Shown here: piece by piece, positions 40,283 to 52,400 of the stretch
Layout of the letters: each line of letters opens with the position of its first letter
How positions within the stretch are numbered: the stretch's first letter is position 1
Assembly: GCF_014905175.1 (NCBI RefSeq)
Contig: NC_057788.1
Span: forward strand, 27,994,154-28,058,153
Direction: 5' to 3'
Length of the DNA: 64,000 nt
DNA from: Aphidius gifuensis
Taxonomy: Eukaryota > Arthropoda > Insecta > Hymenoptera > Braconidae
Made by a program: the position numbers and the translations under genes
The notes under the pieces: model-generated
The model's database searches: none
What the model was told of the DNA's origin: nothing
Seen by the model: only the letters and a program-made list of their open reading frames with translations

Positions 40283-43200
40283 CTATTGTTGTGATGATCT
40301 ATCTGATTCAGTAAATAATCTTGATGCATTTGGAAAACGTAGAGAATCTGGAAAATCAGATGTTTGAAATCTTCTTGGATTTAAGCATTCTCTAATTGCT
40401 TGTCCAAATGCACGTCTAACTGTTGGATCAGCAGCAACAGCACTTGCTGCACCATCAACTTGTTCAATACCAGCACGTTCAACACTATCTCTAACTAAAC
40501 GTTCCATTGATGTTGGCACTGGTGAATTATTTGATGTTGTATTTGTTAATAATGTTGGTTTTTGTTGTTCAACAAGTTTACGTCTTTTTGTTGGCATTGT
40601 TGATAAATATGCATCACTTAAATTTGTAACACTTTCACCAGTAATACCAAGTTGTAATTGTCTACGTTGTCTTGAACCATCACGAGCAATTATTGGCACC
40701 CATTCCTATTTAATTTATAAATTAATAATAATATATAATATTTTATTTAATTAATAATAATAAAAATAAAAATATATTTACTGGTAAAAGTTGTTCATGG
40801 CCTGGGAATGTTGTAGGTACATCTTCACCATCTTCTAATGCCAAAGGATCATTTTCTGGTTGTTCACTTGATGCAGCATCAATTTCCATCGGCTAAAAAA
40901 TTATTTTTATAACAAATTTTATTAAACAACAACATAAATAGATAGTTTTTTTTTAAATTATTTATTTACCTCTAGCTCTTGTTGTGCTGATGATTGATTG
41001 AGAGATGATGTTGATAATGTTTGTTGTGCTGTATTAAAAACTGTAGTTGGAGTAGCAGTTTCTTTGTAACGTAATTTAACAACTGCTGCTATTGAATCAT
41101 CTGTTGTAACTGGAATGTTTTGAGCAAAACGACAAAACCATTCAACAACAGTACCAATAATCCATTGACGAAAAGTTTCATGTGTACCTCTTGACATGTT
41201 AGCCGCAAATCTTGCAATAACTCTGTCAAAACCAGATTGTCCTCTTAAAGAAAAACGTATGAGTCTTGTCATATCAACAGCAAGTGTACGAATAGCAGCA
41301 ACAATACCAGAAAATGATTCTTCATTGAGAATTGAACGTACAATACCCTCACCACGATCAGCAATAAGTTGATTTATTGTAAAACATAAATCAATAGGTC
41401 GCATATTATTATCAAATGCTTCTTCATTTTCAAATGTACTTTCTAAATTTGGTATTAATTCATCAATAAATAATTTAACAATTTGTCTTTCATAATTTGT
41501 TGGTGATGGAATAGCTCCACGTAATAATTGTCTCAATGAACGACCAAAATCTTCAGTCAATGGTGCATTACTACCATTTAATATTCTAAACCAATCACCA
41601 ATTGATAGTTTTGATAATAAAGTATAAATTAATTGAATAATACTTCTTCTACGTGTACCTCCACGTGCACTTCCAATATTAATTCCACGACTTAATAAAA
41701 ATCTATTAAGTGGAATTGGACGAGATGTACGATTTGATGTTCTTGCTGCTTCATTAATAGCCTCAGCCAATGGTCGATCACGAAGACTAGATGCATTAAT
41801 AACTTGTACACCTGCAACTGTTGCAAATCTTGGTGTTATACCACCAAGACCACCAAGACCACCAAGACCACTAATACTACCAATACTACCAATACCAGCT
41901 ATACCAGTTATACCACCACTACCATTACCAGGACCAAATCTAATTGTACCAGCTTGTAATGGTGTTGTATTATCATTTGTTGAAAATGCATTTTGTCCAG
42001 TTTGAGTTGATGTTGTTGTATTATTTTGTGCTTGTTGTCCACGACGTAAATGTGGTGAATTACATGGTAAAAATGGATCAAATTCTAAACTTTGAGCAAC
42101 ATTAACACCAAGTGCTTGTGCATGTTGATGAAATACATGTGTTCTTGGTGTTGTACGTGTTTGAGTTGATGTTGTTGGATGTGTATCAGTATTTGCTCTT
42201 GATTGTGATGTTTGTCCTGGTGGTGATTCATTATTACCAAGTGCAACAGTCACTGTACGATGTAATAAACCAATTGTTGGTGTTGAATTATTTGATGTTG
42301 TTGAATTTGCTTGATTTGTTGATGTTGGTGTTGATGTTGAAGTAGCTAAAGCAGTACTACCTTGTGCCATAGAACCAGCAATAGCTTGTATTAAAGTACG
42401 TATCATATCAGGTGATGGTGCACCACTCCATGGAAATGAATCTAATCCAGCACCACCAATAGTAGTTCTTCCACCACTACCACCATTGTTATTATTATTA
42501 TTATTATTATTTCCATTAGCATTTGCATTATTATTTGATGTATTTGTACTATTATTATCATTATTATTATTATTATTATTATTGTTGTTATTGTTGTTGT
42601 TGTTGTTGTTATTATTTCCTGTTGATGTACCAGTTGTTTGGCCTTGACCATTAGTTGAATAACTCCATACACGTGGTGCTTGTGGTCCCATTTCCATGAC
42701 AACTTCAACATTACTTGGAAAATTAAATAGTGAACCAAAACCATTGTCTGATTGATTTTGACCAGATGTTGCTTGTTGTTCTTGTTGTTGTGTATTTTCT
42801 GATTGTGTTTCTCCTGCTTCATCTGATTCTGGTGTTGGTGAAAATGTTCGTGGTGGTACAGTTGAACCAGTTGATTCACGTGATGGACCATTATTACTAC
42901 CATCTTCACTATCAGCATTACTACTGTCACTTTGTCCATGAAGACTAATATGTGCTTCAACTTGTATTGGCATACCAGCTTGAATAATTGTTGATGATGG
43001 AATCATCGTTGGACGACAACGTACTGTTCTTGGTGGTGGTTGTTGCATATCAACACTCATATCACTTAATGCATGTTGTGCATGTGATAAAAAGTGAAAA
43101 CATTCAGTAACACCATCAATAATACGTTGATTTTGTTCAGCAGTTGTATCAGATTGTGTTGTTGAACTACCTGAACCATCTGATGTTAATAAAATTCTTT

Positions 43201-44222
43201 CTCTTATATATGGACTAAGACGATCTTGAGTTGTTAATAATTTTTCTAATAATTCAGCTAATTGACGTGGAACAAGACCTTCATTGTCATTTTCAGTTGT
43301 AGATTCATTGCTAGTACTTGCAGCTGGTTGTTCAGCATTATCTTCTCGTTGTTCTTCCTGTGGTGGTGGTGTTGTTGTTGTTGTATTAGTTGTTGTTGTT
43401 GTTGTTGCAGTTGATGATGTAGTTTCAGTATCAACTGTTGATGTTGTTTGTTCACTTTCAGCTGTTGTATTTTCATCAGTAGTATTTGATGGTGTATCTG
43501 CATTATCCATACCATCAATAACACGATTTGCTTGATTCAACATATGACGTACAATAGCCAAATGTGAATTTGCTGATGAACTACTCAATTGTGGTATTGG
43601 CCAATCATTTGATTCCAGTACGTCAGCTGGTATTGATACAGAACCAACATACAGAGGATTTCCAAATTGAGCTTGACGATATTGTATTCTTGGTGATGAC
43701 ATAAAATCTCCACCACTTCGATTATCATTTTGACTTGAACTACTGCTTCGTTGGGTAGTTGATGGTGGTGCTCGTTGTACCAAGTGTATAACCTTTCCAT
43801 TGACATCTTTAAAACCAATTAAAATCAATATATTATAATACAACATTACATATTATTATTATATTATTAAATATAAATAAATGCTATTGTTACCATATTC
43901 ACTAAGACGTTTGTCATCTTGAAGAACTCTCCCACAGTAAATTAGTCTTTGTAAATCAACAGGAATATCAACTGTTCCTGTGATATGTTCTTTAAAATCT
44001 TTGACAGTAATCTACAATTAAAAGCAACAATAATTATTAAAAATTTAATCAAAAAATCAGCATTGTTACAGGAAAATTATGTGGTACATATCAATGCGTA
44101 TAATTTTAGAAACAAAAAAATCAATACGAGGTTATTAACAAATGTATTTGATAACTTACGTCGTCTTCCAATGTAAATGCATGATTTTGTGAGTCCAAAG
44201 TTTTAACCGTGACATCAATCAT
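40283..44222 (-). CDS. Bag6: BAG6/Scythe-like ubiquitin-domain chaperone
   Basis: BAG6 is a nucleo-cytoplasmic chaperone. It holds hydrophobic clients for tail-anchored insertion or proteasomal degradation and is linked to apoptosis. Coding exons: 44222-44160, 44011-43894, 43806-40970, 40892-40782 and 40705-40283. They total 3552 nt, giving 1183 residues. Residues 1-75 are a ubiquitin-like domain (MIDVTVKTLDS, RLIYCGRVLQDDKRL). The middle is low-complexity (Thr, Ser, Gln, Gly). It includes a poly-Asn tract at about residues 458-503, a conserved-looking PWSGAPSPDMIRTLIQ segment, and a Gly-rich GLGGLGG stretch. A helical region follows (about 710-1010). The C-terminus has a KRRK nuclear-signal-like motif after YLSTMP and a BAG-like tail with RFPNA. 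A 5' UTR intron acceptor is likely near 44258. The UBL, KRRK and tail together make this call firm. Confidence 0.92.
42480..42615 (-). repeat. AAT/AAC trinucleotide repeat coding poly-Asn in Bag6
   Basis: Long runs of ATT/GTT on the plus strand (AAT/AAC on the coding strand) give two blocks of consecutive Asn separated by Asp, Ser, Thr and Ala residues. The repeat keeps the reading frame. Such tracts are prone to length change, so this part of the assembly or allele may vary. Confidence 0.85.
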
Positions 44223-47200
44223 CTTGTATATTTTACGTTAAACAAATCAAGATAATTCTGTAAATAATAAAATTTAATTAATTATAATAATGTAAATATT
44301 TAAAAAATTATGTTAAAATTTTAATCAACACAAGAAAATGGCTATCGTCATCATCTATCGTGAAGATTGTACTATATATGCTTCAAGCTGACGTATGTAT
44401 ATCGACTCTTACTATAATTTCAAGTTTCAACTTCAGTGAATCCAATGCTGAGAATTAAATATTTATCAAAAAACTAAATGTTAATTATGCTTTTTAATAC
44501 AATAAAAAATCTAATACTTTTGTCTATTCAAGTTTAACCATAATAATTGATTTTTCGAACACTATTATGATGATTTTTGGAAAAATTTATTCACAAAAGA
44601 GACAAGCATTTATTATTTTTTTTTTTTTAACAATTATTACTAGAATAAAACTAGAATTTTATGTTGCCTTGCCAACTTGATGGTTTAAAATTTACTAAAG
44701 ATTTTTTTGAACTGGATGCTGCTGCCAACTATCGTCATTTACAGAAACTAAAAATTATTTTCATGTAAATAAAGCATTTTTTTTTTTATAGAATTTTATT
44801 TTTGTTCATTTGAATTTTATATATTTATTTACTATTATATTATTTAGGATAAATAGTTGTTGTTATATTTCGACATTTTTTTTTTGTAATTAGCTTTTAT
44901 AAAAATGACTTGTATATTGTTGTTGAACTCTTTTTGGTTGGCAAGACATGTCCAGGCAGTTCCAGGCTTTGTTTATATTATCATCTAAACAAAGGTAAAT
45001 ATTTTTTATACATAAATGCCAAATATTTATTTTATTTATACTATTTGCAGATTAGATGATGAATGAGTTTGATTTATTAATTGTCATACAGAGACAAATG
45101 ATGTAATCATCAACATGTCCTGCTGATTGATACAGAAACAATGCATGTCAAGATGCATCTTGTTTACATCAATCATCTTCAAAAGGTAATGATTAACTTG
45201 AAATATAAATTTTAAATTCATCTTAATTATTTATACTCGTAAAAATTAAAAACAATTGAACGTTATTTTAATTGACTTAGCCAAACCTTTCAAAAGAAAA
45301 ATAAATAATTATGAAAATCATATGTAACAGTGGGTTTTAGATACCCTTAGATGCATAATATTTTTTTCATTAATTTATAATTGATTAATATAAAAATGAG
45401 GATATATAAAACAAGTGAAAAAAAGACATCTACAATTTGCAAATAATATAAACAATTTAATATGTCAGATAAGAATTTTAATGGATCATTAGTTAGAGGG
45501 ATTTTTTATGCAGGAAGTGTGGCGCGTCCTGGTGTACCATGTCCCGTCAAATGTAACGGACTGGCGTCTGCATAAAAAATAAAAAACAATCCAACAAATC
45601 AACTTGAATTTATATATAAATAATAACAGTCCGTAAAAAAAAGCCATAATCGCAAGACAGTTATTATATTTTTTATTTCGCTTATTTACAATTTGATATT
45701 GCTAAAACAAAATAACAAAAAAAATCATGTTAAATTCATCATTTAATCATTAGAACATTCCAATAAATTTGATCGATAATAGCTTCCATCAATATAGATT
45801 TAAATTTACCATAAATGTCAGGATTTTTATCAGCTTTTTTACCTATTAATTAAGTTAAATTATCAATTTTATTGATCATCAAAATTAACACTTGAATTAA
45901 CTAAAAATGAAATTTATAAAAAATAAATAATGTTGATGATAAAATAAAAGAAATAAACTTGAAATAAAAAGAAAAATAAGTATACCAGGAGCACGCCTCT
46001 TCATAATGATGTAGCTGTCTCGATTTAGCTTGGATTTTCTTGTTAGTCGTCTACTTTGTGTTAGGGTCGTCGTGGATTTTATTTTATATATTTTTTTTTA
46101 TCACATAGCACGACTCTCAGGCTCCTGCATGTCCACAACAGTTCCGGTATGCAACTAAACTTTTAAAATTAATTCCTACATAAATAAATATATTTTATAA
46201 CTTTTAAACTTGATAAAAAATTATATATATATCATTTTTTTTTTTTATAAAACAAAAAAGTAATAATAAATAAAATAAATATAAGCTCGTTGTGGGAGAG
46301 ATACGTCATGGACAAGTAACATGTTAGATTTAAAAATGAATTTTATATTTGTATGTTTTATTTTTTATTTTTTAAATTATAATTATATACGTTGTCTCCA
46401 GGAGGTCTTCATTTAAATGACATTATTATTTTGTCCATGTGAACATATTGTAAATTTCTCATATGAAAAGAAAAAAAACATTTAATTTATTTTTTATTTT
46501 ATTATACAGTTAATGATCGTTCATGAGTCATTAAAAATCCATGAGGCGCCCATTCACTTGTATATACATTGGCGCCAGGCTGCATTCTCGCGTTTATTTT
46601 TTAATTTTTAAATTTTATTATTTTTATATGCCGCATTATATTATTCGTCTTTTGATAAATTTTATAATTAATTTTAACTAATTATTTTTTGTACCAAGCA
46701 TGTTGCATGATCATGATTATATTCATGCAAATTATGAATATTTTTCAAGTACAATTATCACATGATTAATCTAAGCTAAACAATCATAAAAATACGGTAT
46801 TTTAATAGTCATTTTTACTATTAATTTAGAGCTTAATATAATTGAGATTTTGGTTTTTTTTTTTACAATTTATTTAGTTGTTTTGAGGTACTATTATTGA
46901 ATGTAAAATGAATTCATTAATATGAATGATTTAATTAATTTATAAAAAAATTATAACATAACAATAATAATTTTATGTTAATGTTTTTTAGTACATAGGT
47001 ATTTTTATTAAATAAATAAATAATAATAATAGCGTTGGTGTTATTTGAACAGATAAAAAGAGCGCGGGTTTGCTCAACTTTTGACCTCTGTTCAACCGCA
47101 TGTCTCGACATATGCAAAATAAAATATATTTGATTAATAACCACTTTAAGGAATTTATAATATTCACCTAGTATTTTTTATGTATATTTTTTTCATACAC

Positions 47201-49473
47201 CCACATAATCTAAAATATCTTTTTACGTATCATATTGGTATGTAGTTTATTTTTGAATTTTAAATTCCACAATATCAAAAATAAAATTCAAAAAAAAAAA
47301 TAAAAACCAGCATCATCTTAAATTCAATTTTATTTATATAATTTCTTTTTAAAATTAATTAAATTTGATTTTCAATTGACTCATTTGTTTTTCTATAAAT
47401 TCGAATTCTAAATTTTTTAATTATTATCATTTTTATTTGCAAAAAAAAAACATACATCAAATTTTTTATTTTTTTAAGAAATAAAAAAATTTTTTTATAT
47501 AAAAAAAACGCTAAAAAATACCGTCGAAAGTCCGTAGAAACAGTTCGATGTCCGGGCTCGGAATGTCCAGCAGTAGGTGGGGCGTATACAATTTAAGAAA
47601 ATAAAATATATAAATCTTTTAAATCTTTCTTTGTCCTCATTTAATTCGTGTTCAAAAAATTCGAAAAAAAAAAATTAAAAAAAAACTAAGCGCCTCCGAG
47701 CAAATTTGATACTTGAAAATTTCCACGTTGTATAAATAAATAATAAATAAATATAAATAATAATAATAACAATGATTATATATAATACAAATCAAAGATA
47801 CAACGACACTTAAAATTTTGGGGTGTACGACATTGGAATGTCGTTTCGACGCCTAACTGACGCACACAATTCGTTTCTTGCTGTAGCATTTTTGCACCTT
47901 TAAAACAATTTAAAATATTTAATTTTATTTAATTTATTTATTTATCTTTATTTATCATCAATTTGTTCCTCATTGGTTACACTTACAAAGTCTCTATCTA
48001 AATTAGAAATTCATTTAGGCTTCTTATGTTTTTTCTATCAATATATAAAATTAATTTTTAAAAATGATTACTGTCTCTTTCATTTAATGTCAATTAAATA
48101 TTAAATTCGAAAAAATTATATTAACTGCATTTGAAAAAAAAATGTATGAATAAACTAGTAGGAATATACGTCGTATTTGTCAATCGGGTCACGATTAACC
48201 CAATTAACCCGATGAAGCCCTTTACAAGTTGTCCGAGTTACGACTTTATGTATAATAAATTTAAATGAAAAAAATAAAATACCAATAAAAATATATATTA
48301 ATTGAATTTTTTATTTAATAAATAATTTAATTATTTATGGGATTTTAAGGTCATCAATTGTGCAGTTTATTAAGCTAGCTAGTTATCAAGATATGAATGA
48401 AAAAAATTTATTTTTTATATTGTATATAAATTTACTCTTGACCTAGCTCACAAAGAAAAAATTAAAAAAAAAAAAATTTATTTACGTAATTATATAGTTA
48501 ATTGCCTTCTCGATAATATATACCTTTTTTTTTTTTTTTTTATTTTACAAGTGTGTTTAGTAATTACTCGATTATGTTTAAATAAAAAAAAAAATATAAT
48601 AAATCATCAAATGGATTAATGATAAAATTGTACATTTCATCCTACACATAATTATTTATTTATAATCAAAGTGTAATAAAAAAAAAAAAAAAATAACAAG
48701 TACCCGGTTTAGTTTATTACAATGTAGTTGTGAGAGAGATCGAGGTTCTTCTGGCTATAAGTAAGTCCCACACTGACTATCATGACTTAATGTCGTTGGT
48801 GCATTCGTGGCGCCAGGAGTTTAACTCAACATATTGCGCACGTGATAAATTAAAAATATTAAAATTTTAATTATCATTTTTACTAGTAATTCAAAAATAT
48901 AATTCAATGTGACTCTATATTTTTCTTATAAATTAAATAATATTATTAAATATTAAAAAATTTTGAAAAATTAAAATTGACAGTGATCTCGAGTTATTAG
49001 ATTTAGATATATTGGATTGAATATAAATTGAAAAAAAAAAAAAAATTTACAAATAATTGTTGATAGAAAAAAAGAGAGAGATAGTAAAAAAAAAAAAAAA
49101 AAAAAAAGTTAAGGAATCCCGGGTAAAGCGAGGAGAGACAATTTGAGATCAGGCCAAGGGGTCAGGACGTCAGGAGGGTTGAGAGAAAAAAAAATATATC
49201 TACTATCTTTCTCTCTTGTTTAATTCGATACGCGATTAATGTGGGGTGGGGTGTATTGCTTATGGAGGGAGGACAAGTTTATATACAAGCTACTGGTCAC
49301 AGTGATTGATTGTCGCGTGGTATAAAGTGTGTGAGACAAAAAAAAATAAATAAATAAAATAAAAAAAATAAAGATATATATATATATAAAGAACGAAAGA
49401 GTTGAATTTATAATCTTTCAAGTTTTTATACATATATATAAAATTTGTCGGCGGTTTGCGGGGGGTTGCGCGC
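44223..49473. other. Region between Bag6 and the LRR gene with scattered GC-rich islands
   Basis: The region includes the Bag6 5' UTR and promoter on the left and the LRR gene promoter on the right. Islands that stand out from the A/T background are at 44940-44970 (AGACATGTCC, 44944-44953), 45500-45570 and 45986-46150 (candidate microprotein exons), 47522-47592, 47780-47890 (palindrome ACGACATTGGAATGTCGT, 47827-47844), 48183-48245 (ATCGGGT and ACCCGAT inverted, 48183-48213), and 48700-48850. TGGCGCCA octamers occur at 46570-46577 and 48808-48815. No full gene can be assembled with confidence. Confidence 0.5.
45506..46004 (-). CDS. Candidate two-exon microprotein (26 residues), function unknown
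   Basis: Exon 1 coding part is 46004-45986 (MKRRAP plus one base), followed by a donor G|gtatac. Exon 2 is 45567-45506. It is preceded by a strong pyrimidine tract ending in cag and runs in frame for 20 codons to TAA, ending RATLPA. Exon 2 is strikingly GC-rich against its surroundings. An upstream 9-codon ORF starts at 46130, ends in TGA, and is in the same frame. I recognise no family. Two cautions apply. The 13-bp arms ATTTTTTATGCAG and its complement bracket exon 2, which would also fit a tiny inverted-repeat element or hairpin RNA, and the plus strand is open here too. Confidence 0.3.
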
Positions 49474-52400
49474 ATGGTCCGTCTGTATATTATTGCGGAT
49501 GGGGTATTCGGTGTTTGGATGGTGATTAGAATAGTCGTGGCATTGCGTTCAAAGAGTCTGGTGATAAACGCTGCTATGTCTGGTTTAATATATACATTAC
49601 TCGGTCTTGCAGCAAGCTCGAGTCTTCATTGTGCTGTTAGACGTGAAATAAGTCCATGTACATGTAGACAAGAAGAATTTTCAAGTCCAGTTATTATTAA
49701 TCCTGTAACAGTAACACCATCAAGTGATCCTGTTAATATTAGTGGTATCAGTGGTATTGTTACAAATTCTAATACTGAAATACCTGGTGTTGGTGGTGGT
49801 GGAGGTGGTGGAGGAGGTGGAGGTGGTAGTAGTAGTAGTAATAGTAATAGTGGTAGTAATAATAGTGGTAGTAATTTTAGTAATAATAATAGTGGTAGTT
49901 CAAGTGGTAGTGATGGTGTTGTTAACAATTATAATCAACATGGTCATGGTGAAAGAATTGAAGTTGTTTGTGAAAGAATGGAATCATTTGGACAAGTTGC
50001 TGATGCACTCAGGGGTAAATTTACTGCTGAACAACAGATAACCCTTAGAGTATCACATTCACAACTAAGGGATATATCAAGACATGATTTTAAAGATTTA
50101 AGAATGTCCATTACGAGACTTGAACTTAATCATGATCAGCTTGGGTATGTTTATATATTGTTTTTATTTTTTATTTATTATTTTGTTTATTGTGTCAAAA
50201 GTTTATCATATATATTTTTTTTTAAATTTATTATGATCATCCTGACGTGATAATGTTTTTTTTTCTCTGCCATTTTCTTGGGTCAATGCGTTTTTTTTTT
50301 CTCATTATTATTACAAATATGCTTAGCTAATCATTTCATTTTTAATTAAAAGAAAAAAAAAATAATACTAAGTTTTGATAACAAAGTTTGAGTGATGTAG
50401 GTAACGCCTCAATTGCCTGACCATTTAGGTCTGACCAAACAGTGCCTTTAACCACTTGATTAAATAACGTAAATATTTTTTTTATGTATGTATTTTTTTC
50501 TTGAGCTTTTTAAAGCTTTTAATACATTGTCGTTATTGAATTTGATCAAGTGTTTTAATTTTTTTTTCTTATCATTGATAAATACATATTAAATAAAAAA
50601 AAAAGAGATAATAAAATAATAATTGGAAAAATAATAAATTTCGAGAGATTGTTTGGTTTACATGACATTTTATTAGATATCCAATTATTTGGTAATTTTA
50701 AAATTGTCTCATTTAAATTAACCAATTATTTATTAAATTTAAATAATTTTTTATGAAAAAAAAAATATTCAAATTACTTTTTTTTAAGTTTTTAAATAAT
50801 TAAAAATAAAAAAATTCATTTACACATTAAATCACAATGTCATGATTTATCTCTCTTTTGAAATGATATGACATGAGGTCACATCACATTATTTAAAATA
50901 ATAATTAAATAAAAAATAAAAAATAATAATTTAAAAACAATTATTTCCGATAAAATAAATACCATTTCGATAATTTTTTTATTGCAAAAAACTAAAATAT
51001 AAATATTTTTTTTTTTTTCTAATCAAATGATTGAGTAAAAAAAAAAAAAAAGAGGAAGAATCATATTTACACATGAAAAATAAATTTAAAAAAAAAAATT
51101 TGTTTAGTCTATAATTTAATGATAAATAAATGATGTGTTAATAATTTTGTTATTTAAAAATTACAGTAATGTTGATGGTGAAGTATTTGCCGGTTTGGGT
51201 CGTACTCAATACTTGAGTCTTGCTGATAATGAAGTACCATCAATACCACGACATATATTATCACATTTATCATTATTACGAACACTTGATTTAAGCAGAA
51301 ATAGAATTGGTCGTATTGATTCTGATGATTTTAAGGTATTAAATATAAATTATATTATTTATTTAATAATATTATCGATGAATAAATTAGCCTTATTCAT
51401 TCATATATTTTTATTTGAATAAATCATTTGTCATTAATCAATGTATAGTGCAACGTGAATGACACGTGACAGGCAATTTAAATGCACAATCATTGGTGTC
51501 ATTCAATAATTTCATTATCATTATTTATTTATTTTCCATGAAATTCATTGAAATTGTCTGTATATTATATTTTATCATTTCATTGACCTTTTCTAAATAA
51601 TTAAATGATTAATTAAATTAAATATTATTTGTTTATTTGTTTTCAGTATAATCCAACATTACAGCATTTATTAATGGCTGGTAATTTGATATCAGAAATG
51701 ATACCTGGTTCACTTCCTCCACTTGTTAAACATTTACATGTTGGCAGAAATAATTTAAATTCATTAAATCGTACACTACGGTATGTTTTTCTAAATAATA
51801 TTTAGATAAAAATTAAATAGAAATTTAATAATTATTATTAATTTCAGTGATTTAAATCAACTTGAATGGTTATTTATCAACTCAAATGAATTAACATCAT
51901 TGGATGGTGAACTACCAGCATCTGGACATAATTTAAAAATGCTATATGCTGCTGACAATGAATTGACTCATTTACCAGTTGAATTTCGTCAATTACATAG
52001 ATTAGAAACTTTATTTCTTCAACATAATAAAATTCATAGTCTTGATGGTACACTACAAAAAGCTAAAAGACTTAAATTTCTTGAATTATCATATAATAAA
52101 CTTCAAGAAGTTAGTACAACATATTGTTTATTTATTAATTATATTAATATTATTTAATTATTTTTAATTAAAAGTTTTTTAATATATTGTTTTTTTTTTT
52201 TTAAATAAATAGTTAACTGAAGAAGATTTTATTGATGCAGAAATGCTTGAAGATCTTGAGTTAGGTCATAATTCACTTAAATCATTAGGCGGTGGTACAA
52301 GTGCTGGTGGTGATGGTAATGGTAGTAATAGTGCCTTGTGGCCATTAAGATCACTCAAGTGTCTTAATTTGACACATAATGAACTCAGTGAATTTTCATT

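Noticed and set aside
42112..43818. Several long open frames on both strands across the Bag6 large exon
   Set aside because: They are shadows of the Bag6 frame, caused by repetitive, stop-poor triplets such as AAT, ACA and CAA. Only the Bag6 frame has conserved sequence and proper splice partners.
46570..46577. TGGCGCC as a retroviral-type tRNA-Lys primer-binding site
   Set aside because: The match stops after seven bases, and there are no LTRs, gag or pol sequence nearby. The octamer is palindromic and recurs four times, which fits a binding site better.
49626..50041. Leu/Pro-rich and Val-rich open frames overlapping LRR exon 1
   Set aside because: These are alternative-frame readings of the poly-Gly and Ser/Asn coding repeat.
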